A stretch of DNA of 62,536 nucleotides from RQOF01 sp964461135 (lineage in GTDB: Bacteria > Calditrichota > Calditrichia > RBG-13-44-9): contig CAYWTB010000019.1 of assembly GCA_964461135.1 (NCBI GenBank), positions 1 to 62,536 of the forward strand, given 5' to 3'. Of this stretch, positions 53,929-62,536 are shown piece after piece; the first letter of the stretch is position 1; the number at the start of each line of letters is the position of its first letter. The translations under genes were made by a program, and so were the position numbers. The notes under the pieces are model-generated. The model saw only the letters and a program-made list of their open reading frames with translations. It had not been told where the DNA came from and did no database searches.

Positions 53929-56916
53929 ATGTTTAAGAAACTGATTCTGGTCTTACTGCTCATCCCAGTTATGATTTTTGCCCAATCTTCGGGTAAGATA
54001 GCTGGAGTAGTGGTTGATAAGTCCACGGGAGAGCCCTTACCGGGTGTGAACGTTATTCTGGTAGGGACAACTCAGGGAAGTGCGACAGACATCGACGGAT
54101 ACTATGTTATTTTAAATGTTCCGGTAGGTGTCTACAATATCCGGGCTAATTATATCGGTTATAAGGATGTTGTGGTGGAAGGTATTCGTATATCCGCGAG
54201 CTTAACCACAGAAATCAATTTCCAGCTGGAACCCACTACCCTCGAGCTGGAAGAAGCCATCATTGTAACTGCTGAGAGGCCATTGGTCGAGAAAAATGTG
54301 ACCTCATCCATTTCGCTGGTCACATCAAAAGAAATTGAAAATGTTCCCGTCCGTGGTCTTCAGAACCTGATTGCATTGCAGACCAGTGTTGTGGTGCAGG
54401 ATAATCAGGTGCACATCAGGGGAAGCCGTGAGGATGAAGTGGGTTGGTATGTAAACGGTGCCTCTTCCAATAATATTTTGGATAATACCCAGGCCGTTCA
54501 GGTCATTCAGGAAGCCGTGGAGGAATTCCAGGTGTTTGCTGGCGGTTATACGGCCGATATGGGTGGAGCCAATGGTGGTATTATTCGTACCGAATTGAAA
54601 ACCGGCGGTTCCAGCTATCACTTTTCGGCTGATTATATGACCGATCGACTGGCAAATGAGGGTGACAAATTTCTGGGGACTTACTCCTATGGTTACCAGA
54701 ATATTGTGGGTACCCTGAGCGGTCCATTATTCAGTAACAAATTGAAGTTTTTCCTGGCGGGCGAAAATACCGCCTACAAGGATCGCCAGGTTCGCTTCAG
54801 CAAAGGGTACACCTTTGATAACCTGTATGATACTCAGGCTGGGCACCCTGCAGAAGGTGTAACCGTATATTATCCGGATGGTTTTACACCGCATAACAAC
54901 CAGATTCGGACATCCGTAAATGGTACCCTTTTGCTAGACTATACCAAATTCAAATTCCGGGTAGGTGGTTCCTACAGCCATCAGAAAAATCAGCTGGATG
55001 AAATTCCCATGTTAAACATCCTGAATGATCGTGGTTTCTTCCAGACATTTAATACCCTGTTGCTGACCGGCCGTATTACCCATGTACTGAATCCCAAGAC
55101 CTATTATGAATTAAATCTCAGTTATTATGACCGCAAACGTGATCGGGAAGATGAAATTTTCGGAAATGACTGGACGTTATGGTTTGATAGTACAGCAAAT
55201 GCCGCACAGGGCATTGATTTTACCTCCCGCTGGAGTCCGGGTGATCCCATTCTGTATAACGGAATTGCATTTATCCGGCCCGGTTCACCGGCTGTGGGTG
55301 CTTTCAATACTCCCTTCTATGGACAATTTTACTACCAGCAGGAGAAACAGCGTTATATGGGCGGTGCATTGAATTTTGTTTCACAGATCGGGCGTCATCA
55401 TGAATTCAAATCCGGTCTGGAAGCCCGCTATTATACCGTTCGTTATTTCAACATTCTTGTTAAAAATGCCATGTCCACGGCCGAAACTTATGGCGGCGTG
55501 GATGCTATGAGACAGACGAACGCGTTAACTCAGGCCTGGTCCCAGGCGGGGAACGTTAACAATTACGGTTACAACGTTTTCGGTGACGAAAATAGCGGTA
55601 GTGGCATAGATGGCCCCAAACATCCGCTTTTTGGCGCTTTCTACGCGCAGGATAAAATCGAATGGAATGACCTGATTGTCAATGCCGGTTTACGCCTGGA
55701 CTATTTTGACACCGATGACCGGGAACTGATTAATCCGGCAGATCCGCTATTTAACGTAAATACCTCTACCGTAGAAGAGGCAGCTTTCAAGGAGAAAGAT
55801 CCCTTTGTTCAGCTCAGTCCCCGTTTAGGATTTTCCTTCCCGATTACCGAACGCACCGTGTTTTATATGCAGTACGGAAAGTTTGTACAAATGTCCGAAC
55901 TCAACAATATTTACTTCGGCACTTCCCAGTTATCCCGCCAGCTGATCGGTGGTAATTATTACATCAATCCGGTCGGTTTCGGATTGGATCCGATCCGCAC
56001 CACCTCTTATGAGGTCGGTTTCCGTCAGCAAGTTTCCTCGGTGGCCGCTTTTGAAATAAACGGTTTCTATAAAAATGTTAAAGGCCAGGTGCAGGTATTT
56101 AAACAGACGGTAGATGCAGGTGCATTTGTATCTGCCTACGAACGTTTTGTTAACCAGGATTTTGCCACCACCAAGGGACTGGAATTCCGTTTGACATTAC
56201 GACGGACCAACCGGGTTCAGGCCCAGATTAATTATACACTGACCTCAGCCGAAGGTACCGGTTCAACTGAGATCTCTTATCATGGTGCGGTGTATAATAG
56301 TGATCAGAATCCGACTATTCTGTCACCGCTGGATTATTCCCAGACCCACGTCGGTTCGGTACTTCTGGATTACCGTTTTGGCAAGAATGACGGTGGTCCC
56401 ATTCTGGAAAGATTGGGTGCCAATATGATTTTCTCCTTTTCCAGCGGGCATCCCTATACCAAGGTAACCTATGTGTTGGGCCAGGTGAGTTATTATGATG
56501 CCGGTGTTGACTACATGCTTGATACCCGTTCCCGCTATGCTATTGAGCCTGTTGGTACTTCTGTTACTCCCTGGGCATTCAACTTCGATTTTCGAATTGA
56601 TAAAACCTTCTCCCTGTTTAGGCTGGATATGACTGTTTATGCACAGATTCAGAACCTGTTCAATACCAGGAATGTACAAAACGTGTTCCAGGCCAGCGGC
56701 AGTGCTCAGGATGATTTCTTCCTCAGTGATCCGACCAAATCCGCAGCATTTATAAACTCTGCGGTCCCAGGAGGAACACCGGAAGACGTTCAGGTAACAA
56801 AAGATCTGTACCGGGCTATCAATCTGGAAAATGGTCAGGCATACTGGGATTATCTGGCTCAGCAATTATACTATCCTCCTCGTCAGATCTGGTTAGGAAT
56901 CAAGTTAGCATACTAA
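53929..56916 (+). CDS. TonB-dependent receptor with N-terminal carboxypeptidase-regulatory domain
   Basis: 995 residues: signal peptide (cleavage near FAQS), CarboxypepD_reg-like domain (about 24-105, GKIAGVVVDKSTGEPLPGVN and DIDGYYVI), plug domain (about 120-235, starting EEAIIVTAERPLVEKN) and a 22-strand-type barrel rich in aromatic, Gly and Asn segments. The C-terminus ends in an aromatic residue (IKLAY). Receptors of this SusC/OmpA-like style import or handle oligomers in FCB bacteria. It is followed in the same transcript by a large sorting-domain protein and a PorV-like barrel. Substrate unknown. Confidence 0.9.
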   Translation: MFKKLILVLLLIPVMIFAQSSGKIAGVVVDKSTGEPLPGVNVILVGTTQGSATDIDGYYVILNVPVGVYNIRANYIGYKDVVVEGIRISASLTTEINFQLEPTTLELEEAIIVTAERPLVEKNVTSSISLVTSKEIENVPVRGLQNLIALQTSVVVQDNQVHIRGSREDEVGWYVNGASSNNILDNTQAVQVIQEAVEEFQVFAGGYTADMGGANGGIIRTELKTGGSSYHFSADYMTDRLANEGDKFLGTYSYGYQNIVGTLSGPLFSNKLKFFLAGENTAYKDRQVRFSKGYTFDNLYDTQAGHPAEGVTVYYPDGFTPHNNQIRTSVNGTLLLDYTKFKFRVGGSYSHQKNQLDEIPMLNILNDRGFFQTFNTLLLTGRITHVLNPKTYYELNLSYYDRKRDREDEIFGNDWTLWFDSTANAAQGIDFTSRWSPGDPILYNGIAFIRPGSPAVGAFNTPFYGQFYYQQEKQRYMGGALNFVSQIGRHHEFKSGLEARYYTVRYFNILVKNAMSTAETYGGVDAMRQTNALTQAWSQAGNVNNYGYNVFGDENSGSGIDGPKHPLFGAFYAQDKIEWNDLIVNAGLRLDYFDTDDRELINPADPLFNVNTSTVEEAAFKEKDPFVQLSPRLGFSFPITERTVFYMQYGKFVQMSELNNIYFGTSQLSRQLIGGNYYINPVGFGLDPIRTTSYEVGFRQQVSSVAAFEINGFYKNVKGQVQVFKQTVDAGAFVSAYERFVNQDFATTKGLEFRLTLRRTNRVQAQINYTLTSAEGTGSTEISYHGAVYNSDQNPTILSPLDYSQTHVGSVLLDYRFGKNDGGPILERLGANMIFSFSSGHPYTKVTYVLGQVSYYDAGVDYMLDTRSRYAIEPVGTSVTPWAFNFDFRIDKTFSLFRLDMTVYAQIQNLFNTRNVQNVFQASGSAQDDFFLSDPTKSAAFINSAVPGGTPEDVQVTKDLYRAINLENGQAYWDYLAQQLYYPPRQIWLGIKLAY

Positions 56917-56966
56917 AGAATGAGTGGTGTGTAAAAAGAATAGGTTAATAAGCAAGGAGTTAACTA

Positions 56967-59900
56967 ATGAAGAATAAAACAAAGTTAATAACTACCGTAA
57001 TTCTGGTAGGATTGTTTTTGCTGATGTTTATGGTCGAGGGCTTTGCCAAAAACGACAATAATGCATCCGGCAATACTTTCTATAAACCAGACCAGACAAC
57101 TAAGTTGACACGTTCGTTGTCCAACATCGGGAACTGGGCATACTGGATTGCGTACGATGGTCTTTCCGCCTATGACCCCATTTTATCCGGTGCAGGCGGA
57201 TACTACCCGCGGGGCACCACCACCGCCATCTTCCAGGATGGCATTGTGTGGGGGGCATATGTCAGGGATAACCTGACACAAAATCCGCGGGTTGGTGGTC
57301 AGACCTATAATGTGGGCACCGCTCCCGGGAAAATAACCGTTAATGGTACCCCTCCCGCCGGTGCTGCCTCTGCAACTGCCGAGCTGGCAACGAATCCCCT
57401 GGTCAAACTGTATAAAATAGATACCCGTTTTACCGTGCCATGGGATCAGCTGACGGAAGAGCAACAGAGTAATGCTCTCGACGTTTTAAGAAATTCGGTG
57501 GCCGAGGAAAACAGCATTAATGCCTCGCAGGTAGGTGATGACCAGATTGTTGACGAAGTGAACACTCTGGCCACGGATTGGGCCGAATGGCCGGCAGACC
57601 GGGGCGCACCGGCTTATCCTGATGGTACCCCCGGCGTTGCCGGTGCCGATCAGGTAATCTGGTTCGTTACCAATGACCTGGATACCGGCCGGACCAGTAG
57701 TTTATACGGTTCTTTGTCCATGGGTATTGAATTACAGGTCACCATGTGGGCTTACAATCAGCCGTCCACCGCATTAGGACAGGTGCTTTTTAAGCAATAC
57801 AAAATCATCAATAAATCCGGAGTCCGCTTTGATTCAATGTTCGTGGCCCAGTGGTCAGATCCTGACCTGGGAGATTCCGGTGATGATTTTGCCGGCTGCG
57901 ATACCGTCGAGAGTATCGGTTATTGCTATAATGGTTATCTGGTTGATAATCAGTATGCACAGGTAAATTTACCTCCCCCTGCAGCGGGATATGACTTCTT
58001 CCAGGGTCCTCTGGTACCCGGTGTTGCCGGTGAAGATCGCAACAAAAATGAAATTGATGATGCTGAGGATTATGGAATCTTCAATCTGACACAAGTAGGA
58101 CCGGGACTAATCAATCTTCCCATGACCTCATTCTCCTTTTTCGCAGCAGGTAGTGCTATTTCCGACCCGCCGCTGAGGACTTATGAAGGAACGCTGCGCT
58201 GGTATAAAATGCTGAATGGTTATATCCCTGATAATGAAGACATGACCGACCTGAACCGCTATAAGATTGGTTCGGGACCCGGTGCGGGAGGGCCTACCCT
58301 CTACCCGATGGCGGGAGATCCATTCCGGGAGACCGGGGATCTGGACGGCCGTGGCGGTAATTTTGGTCCCGGCGACAGACGTATTGTGCTGACATCCGGT
58401 CCCTTTACCATGGAGCCCGGGGATACACAGGAAGTGGTTGTGGCAGTGGTGGGTGGCATTATTGCAGAACAAGGTGGAAACAACCGTAATGCGGTGGAAC
58501 AGTTGAAACTGAACGACGTATTTGCACAGATTCTGTATGACAGTTTGTTCAGAGCCGTACCGAAACCCCCGGCAGAACCGGCAGTGAGTTACACTGAGTC
58601 AGAGAAGAATATCTCCCTGGTGTGGGGGTCCAACCTGCCGCGGGTTGACGAAACGGAAAACACAGTGGTTCTTGGTTTTGAATTCGAAGGGTATAATGTT
58701 TATCAGTTACCCTCAGCCAATTCGACCCTTGCTGCTGCCAGATTAGTAGCGACCTATGATAAGGTAAACAATGTCACAATTATCCGTGCGCCGCGATTTG
58801 TGCCCTCCTACGGTGATGTGGTGACTGTGCCGATACGTTATGGAACGGATAAAGGTATACAGAGGTATTTTGTTGTTGAGAAGGATTATATAAATGATGT
58901 ACCGTTATATCCCGGAAATGAGTATTACTTTGCTGTAACTGCCTATAACTATAATCCTGAATTCCCGGATCCGTCCCTGGAAAGTAAACTGAATATATTG
59001 ACCATAATACCACAATCCACTAAACCGGGTGTACGTTTTGGTGGTAGTTCGGGAGAGATGCTGGAGTTTGATCATACGCAGGGATTGAGCGGCGGTCAGG
59101 TATTCGCTACAGTGGTGGATCCTGCCCGAACTACCGGACTCGCCTATGAAGTTTATTTTACCTGGAATGATGACAGTACTGAATTATTATGGAATCTGCG
59201 ACGGTCCGATGGTACCATCCTGGTAACTGATCAGCCCCAGGCTGAAACAGCTGATAACCCCAGCAATGCTAAACCGATTGTTGATGGTATTCAGTGGGTT
59301 GTGACGGGAGCCTCGGGTTTTGCCGATTTCCAGGTGACGGCCAATGCTGCAGGTCCGTTAGATCCACCGGATATGGGTTGTTTCGCATTTAATAACAATG
59401 GATTCCCATTTCTAATTAATGCCCGTTACCCGGATGGCGGTGACCGGCCCACATTTGGTGTTCAGCAGAGTACCAATGAGAGTGGCTGGGGTGTGCATAC
59501 CGGAATGACTGCCGCCAACTTTGGAAGCTTTGAATATTTTATGTCACGAGTGGTACGTAATGATAATGCCACACGCTTAGTTCCTTATGACTTTGAAATG
59601 CGATTTACGGAACGAGGCGGATTCGGAGAGTGGGCCTTTGAGCTGGGTGGAGTTTACCCGATACCGTTTGAGCTGTGGAACGTCGGGATTAGTACGCCGG
59701 ATGATGCCAATGATGATTTTCGCATGATTCCGCTGGTTCTCAATGATACGGGTGATGAAGCCGAGGGTGACACCGTTTATAATATTAATACCGTTGATCA
59801 TAGTCTCTCCGGGGGTGATAATGATCCCGAAATGGACTGGGTATACTGGTATGAACCCTCTGATAAAACTCCTGGAGAATCGGGATATGACCTTTTTGTC

Positions 59901-60440
59901 AGCGCTGATGATTTTGGGGATGAAGTTATGGCCCGTACGGTACTGGTGAACTGGAATGGCGGGTCGGTTGCCGCCGCAGATTTTCCGGCGAATTTGAATG
60001 CGGTTATTCCGGAACAGGGAACTATTTTCCTGATTAGAGCGGCCAAACCCAACACAGCTAACGATGTATTCACTATCGTAGCGCCAGCAGTAACCGTGAG
60101 CGAGACTCTTGCCAAGGATGATGTTGCGAAGGTCAATGTTTTTCCGAACCCCTATTATGCCTTTAATACAGATGAGAAGGGTCGTTTCGACCGCTTTGTA
60201 ACCTTTACACATCTGCCCAGAAAGGCCACCATCAGGATATTCGATCTCGGTGGTGTGCAGGTTCGAAAATTTGAGAAAAATTCTACTTCCCAATTCCAGC
60301 AATGGGATCTCAAAAATGAATCAAACCTGCCGGTGGGCAGTGGCATGTATGTAGCCTACATCGATATGCCCGACCTGGGAAAACAGAAAGTGTTGAAGGT
60401 TATGATTATTCAGCCACAACAGGTTCTGGAACGATACTAA
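56967..60440 (+). CDS. Very large secreted protein with C-terminal type-IX-like sorting domain
   Basis: 1157 residues with a signal peptide. The long body has no named domain I recognise; it has fibronectin-like/sandwich stretches (WGSNLPRVDETENTVVLGFE, FEGYNVYQL) and is rich in Asp, Gly and Pro. The last ~100 residues form a sorting domain: NVFPNPYYAFNTDEKG, IRIFDLGGVQVRKF and SGMYVAYIDMPDLG. It lies between the TonB receptor (50 bp upstream) and the second PorV-like gene. Ribosome site AAGGAG. Probably a surface or extracellular cargo. Confidence 0.82.
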   Translation: MKNKTKLITTVILVGLFLLMFMVEGFAKNDNNASGNTFYKPDQTTKLTRSLSNIGNWAYWIAYDGLSAYDPILSGAGGYYPRGTTTAIFQDGIVWGAYVRDNLTQNPRVGGQTYNVGTAPGKITVNGTPPAGAASATAELATNPLVKLYKIDTRFTVPWDQLTEEQQSNALDVLRNSVAEENSINASQVGDDQIVDEVNTLATDWAEWPADRGAPAYPDGTPGVAGADQVIWFVTNDLDTGRTSSLYGSLSMGIELQVTMWAYNQPSTALGQVLFKQYKIINKSGVRFDSMFVAQWSDPDLGDSGDDFAGCDTVESIGYCYNGYLVDNQYAQVNLPPPAAGYDFFQGPLVPGVAGEDRNKNEIDDAEDYGIFNLTQVGPGLINLPMTSFSFFAAGSAISDPPLRTYEGTLRWYKMLNGYIPDNEDMTDLNRYKIGSGPGAGGPTLYPMAGDPFRETGDLDGRGGNFGPGDRRIVLTSGPFTMEPGDTQEVVVAVVGGIIAEQGGNNRNAVEQLKLNDVFAQILYDSLFRAVPKPPAEPAVSYTESEKNISLVWGSNLPRVDETENTVVLGFEFEGYNVYQLPSANSTLAAARLVATYDKVNNVTIIRAPRFVPSYGDVVTVPIRYGTDKGIQRYFVVEKDYINDVPLYPGNEYYFAVTAYNYNPEFPDPSLESKLNILTIIPQSTKPGVRFGGSSGEMLEFDHTQGLSGGQVFATVVDPARTTGLAYEVYFTWNDDSTELLWNLRRSDGTILVTDQPQAETADNPSNAKPIVDGIQWVVTGASGFADFQVTANAAGPLDPPDMGCFAFNNNGFPFLINARYPDGGDRPTFGVQQSTNESGWGVHTGMTAANFGSFEYFMSRVVRNDNATRLVPYDFEMRFTERGGFGEWAFELGGVYPIPFELWNVGISTPDDANDDFRMIPLVLNDTGDEAEGDTVYNINTVDHSLSGGDNDPEMDWVYWYEPSDKTPGESGYDLFVSADDFGDEVMARTVLVNWNGGSVAAADFPANLNAVIPEQGTIFLIRAAKPNTANDVFTIVAPAVTVSETLAKDDVAKVNVFPNPYYAFNTDEKGRFDRFVTFTHLPRKATIRIFDLGGVQVRKFEKNSTSQFQQWDLKNESNLPVGSGMYVAYIDMPDLGKQKVLKVMIIQPQQVLERY

Positions 60441-60509
60441 CAGTTAATTCTAAGATATGGTGAGAGTTACTCACAGTAAACTATGAGAATGAAATTAAGT
60501 AAGGAGTAA

Positions 60510-61550
60510 ATGATGAGAAATAAAAATATATTTGCTTTTATGACATTTCTCCTGCTGCTGGTTTTAGTGGGGGTTCACGCGTTGTATGCTGGTGATCCTG
60601 TGCGGATCGGAACAGCTGCAGGAACGCAGCTTCTGGTTCCTGTCGGCGCGAGAGATCTGGGAATGGGTGGTGCGGACCTGGCTACCACTCAGGGCCTGGA
60701 TGCCATCTACTGGAACCCCGCCGGATTGGCGAAGATGAATTACCGGGCAGCAGCACAATTTTCAACCATGCAGATATTCAATGATGTCAAGGTGAACTAT
60801 TTTGCCATCGGTGCAGGTGCCGGTCGTTTTGGTTCTATAGGTATAACTCTGAAAACAATCTCTTTCGGAGATATCCCTGTGACTACTAATGAAGATTACG
60901 ACGGCATTGCGGGCCAAACCTACAGTCCCACCTTTTTTACCCTGGGACTGACCTATTCCCGCCTGCTCACAGAATCTATCCTGGTGGGTGTTACCGGTAA
61001 ACTGGTTTCGGAAAGCGTGCCACGTGCTTCCGCGTCCTCGCTGGCTTTCGATATCGGTTTGCAGTATTACAACCTGGGACAGATTGACGGACTGAATTTT
61101 GGTATTGTAGTGAAAAACATTGGTACGAATATGCAATATAGTGGCCCGGGATTGCTCGACAGGACCGTCGATAATCTGGGTCGTGTATATTTCAAGGATC
61201 GTCCCACTATCTCCAACCAGCTGCCGGCGGCAGTTGAGCTGGGGATCAGCTACAAGCGAGCCATCAATGAACAGAACAGCTTAACGGTTTCCGGTCTATT
61301 TCAAAATAATAACTTTGAAAACGACTGCTTCAAATTCGGCGCTGAGTATGTATTTAATAACCTGTTCTTCCTGCGCGGCGGATATTTGCATAATGTAAAT
61401 ACCGATAGTAAGGATGTTCTGTACACATTCACGGCTGGTGCTGGCATTTATTACAAATTCGGCGGCACTAACCTGATGTTTGACTATGCGTTCCGCAATT
61501 CGCAGTATTTTGATGGTAATAATCTGTTCAGTCTGACACTTGGATTCTAG
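60510..61550 (+). CDS. PorV/PorQ-family outer-membrane beta-barrel protein, second copy
   Basis: 346 residues, signal peptide (cleavage near LYAGD), then the family signature VPVGARDLGMGGADLATTQG leading to AIYWNPAGLA. The barrel ends in LTLGF. It resembles the protein at 16.2 kb in these blocks but differs in loops. AAGGAGT precedes the start (two ATG in a row). It follows a large sorting-domain gene, as a carrier would. Confidence 0.88.
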   Translation: MMRNKNIFAFMTFLLLLVLVGVHALYAGDPVRIGTAAGTQLLVPVGARDLGMGGADLATTQGLDAIYWNPAGLAKMNYRAAAQFSTMQIFNDVKVNYFAIGAGAGRFGSIGITLKTISFGDIPVTTNEDYDGIAGQTYSPTFFTLGLTYSRLLTESILVGVTGKLVSESVPRASASSLAFDIGLQYYNLGQIDGLNFGIVVKNIGTNMQYSGPGLLDRTVDNLGRVYFKDRPTISNQLPAAVELGISYKRAINEQNSLTVSGLFQNNNFENDCFKFGAEYVFNNLFFLRGGYLHNVNTDSKDVLYTFTAGAGIYYKFGGTNLMFDYAFRNSQYFDGNNLFSLTLGF

Positions 61551-61570
61551 CAGATAAGTTGTAAATGAAC

Positions 61571-61611
61571 AAAAGTCGGCATGGGGCATTTTCGCCTGTG
61601 CCGACTTTTTT
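61571..61611 (+). terminator. Terminator after the second PorV-like gene
   Basis: AAAAGTCGGCA (61571-61581) pairs with TGCCGACTTTT (61599-61609), followed by more T. An extra GGC/GCC pair sits in the loop. Ends the TonB receptor-to-PorV transcript. Confidence 0.88.
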
Positions 61612-62163
61612 AATTTTAGTGTTATACTTAATATTGAGCAGATAAAAATTTTCAAACTTGTCCGAAATAACTTTTAAGTTGGTGAGATTAATAACAATAA
61701 ACTAACCCACCGACTTAAATTCACCTTACCTAATACATTAGGCAGTGGGACTAGGGGGGGTCAAAAAAGTGGGCTCAACCCGGATGAAAGATTATTAGTC
61801 ACTTAACTTTAATAATGACAATAAATTTTGTCCGAAAACTAAATTATTTTGAATAACAAATGAAAATTTTTAATTCTATTCCTGTTAGAAAAAGGATACT
61901 CTTTCAGCGGATTAAGATTTTATGCAAGCAAGGATTTAACCTCCGGGATATTGTAAAACATGTTTGTTAAGATCCTTAAGAAAATAGGGATTTCATGTCT
62001 CTGTTCAGATCATAGAAAACATCAGGAAGAATTCTATAAATTGTTATATAACCGGAAACTTTAGGGCAATCAATTCCGTTAATTTTTTACAATGTTATTT
62101 ATGTTTTTAATGAGAGGTTAAGTTTATAATCCGGAAAGACAAATTTCAGGACCAACAATTTTT

Positions 62164-62303
62164 TAGCCTGCTTAATTCACAAAATAGGATATAATGTATC
62201 AAAGTTGTTATATTCTTAGAAATTAAATGGCCCCGGTCTTCAGACCGGGGATTAAAGAATCCGGTATATTTGGGCGTTAGCCCCTATTTGTGAATTAAGT
62301 AGG
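62164..62303. repeat. 140-bp nested inverted-repeat element
   Basis: Outer arms at 62167-62188 and 62283-62303 differ by about two positions (shared core CTTAATTCACAAA). Inside lie a perfect hairpin CCCCGGTC-TTCA-GACCGGGG (62231-62250) and GGGC-GTTA-GCCC (62272-62283). The style is that of REP/RAYT-type or other small palindromic elements; no transposase is present. Confidence 0.8.
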
Positions 62304-62507
62304 TTAGGTGATTTGATAACTGGAATAAAAGATTATCTATGCATGATTCAGAAAATGACTTATTAAATTTGGTTCATCACAAAAATGAGTACCTACAAAA
62401 TCAGGTAAACGATTATGTTTTTCAACCGGTGAAATTCTGTTTGAGCACTGACTAACAATACTATTGTTTAAGACCTGGGCAAGTTTATTTCGCCGGAGGA
62501 CTTTTTG

Positions 62508-62535
62508 GTTACTTTTTGGTCCGTCAAAAAGTAAC
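62508..62535. repeat. Hairpin element at the window edge
   Basis: GTTACTTTTTG and CAAAAAGTAAC are perfect 11-bp arms with a 6-nt loop. It parallels the element at 52181-52206 (10-bp arms, 6-nt loop, similar TTCTTTTG/CAAAAGAA core). The window stops one base after it, which fits an assembly break at a repeat. Confidence 0.8.
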
Positions 62536-62536
62536 A

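Larger units (their letters stand above)
61612..62536. other. Gene-free, palindrome-bearing right end
   Basis: About 925 bp with no credible gene. An imperfect inverted repeat (arms near 61674-61684 and 61708-61718), a small palindrome CCTAATACATTAGG (61729-61742) and the two repeat elements listed separately are present. The rest is AT-rich and featureless to me. Confidence 0.65.

Noticed and set aside
1..62536. tRNA or rRNA genes
   Set aside because: No T-loop/anticodon cloverleaf pattern or rRNA landmark seen on scanning both strands; a covariance search would be needed to exclude one.

Overview
The window looks like a chromosomal stretch (about 62.5 kb, mid-40s % GC by eye) from a Gram-negative bacterium of the Fibrobacterota-Chlorobiota-Bacteroidota (FCB) side of the tree. 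The evidence is two PorV/PorQ-type outer-membrane proteins, three secreted proteins with a C-terminal type-IX-like sorting domain, a TonB receptor with a carboxypeptidase-regulatory N-domain, a short Bacteroidota/Chlorobi-style primary sigma factor and DUF5683 membrane proteins. Calditrichota or Neomarinimicrobiota are my best guesses from gene style; no marker here settles it. Clear Shine-Dalgarno sites precede many genes. Both window ends look like assembly edges: a TolC-like gene is cut by a stop at the left edge, and the right edge lies inside an inverted repeat.

Layout. 0-1 kb: a TetR-controlled efflux locus with its operator. 1.3-3.5 kb: dTDP-glucose 4,6-dehydratase converging on a spore-photoproduct-lyase-like radical SAM protein. 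3.6-9.2 kb (minus strand): tig-clpP-clpX, then glutaryl-CoA dehydrogenase and an HD-GYP response regulator. 9.4-15.5 kb: a lipoprotein glycosidase, deoC, the primary sigma factor, a phosphohexomutase and pyrimidine-nucleoside phosphorylase. 16.2-25.4 kb: an envelope cluster of a PorV-like protein, an M6-like protein that has lost its zinc site, an MA-type metallopeptidase fused to a propeller and barrel, and two DUF5683 proteins. 25.4-30.4 kb: an RmlD-like reductase, a PfkB kinase, and a housekeeping operon (secreted protein, LytR_C protein, rsfS, argS). 31.2-39.5 kb: leucyl aminopeptidase, a PDZ aspartyl protease, an ABC-2 exporter, a CpsB-like phosphatase and an ETF:menaquinone oxidoreductase-like Fe-S membrane protein. 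39.6-46.5 kb: dus, hsp20, lon, an SDR gene broken by a stop codon, rnhA and a secreted esterase with a sorting domain. 46.7-51.3 kb: two bacterioferritin subunits and a sulfur cassette (Cys-rich MerR, SQR-like oxidoreductase, DUF1641, TusE/DsrC-like, DsrE-like). 51.3-52.8 kb: a gene-free mosaic of repeats and palindromes. 52.8-61.6 kb: a duplicated helical secreted protein, then a TonB receptor, a very large sorting-domain protein and a second PorV-like protein. 61.6 kb to the end: a gene-free, palindrome-bearing tail.

How the genes may work together. Two loci each pair a PorV-like outer-membrane protein with a large sorting-domain cargo, which suggests dedicated carrier-cargo sets of a type-IX-like pathway. 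The 47.9-51.3 kb cassette has tight spacing and conserved redox cysteines, and reads as a sulfide/persulfide-handling module. The adjacent bacterioferritin pair is asymmetric: one subunit has a full ferroxidase site, while the other has lost it but keeps the haem ligand. Several other proteins carry unexpected active-site changes: ClpP has Asn at the catalytic Asp position, the M6-like protein lacks HExxH, the SPL-like protein lacks the H-donor Cys, and the TusE-like protein lacks the second Cys. All active-site statements come from aligning by eye to remembered family motifs.
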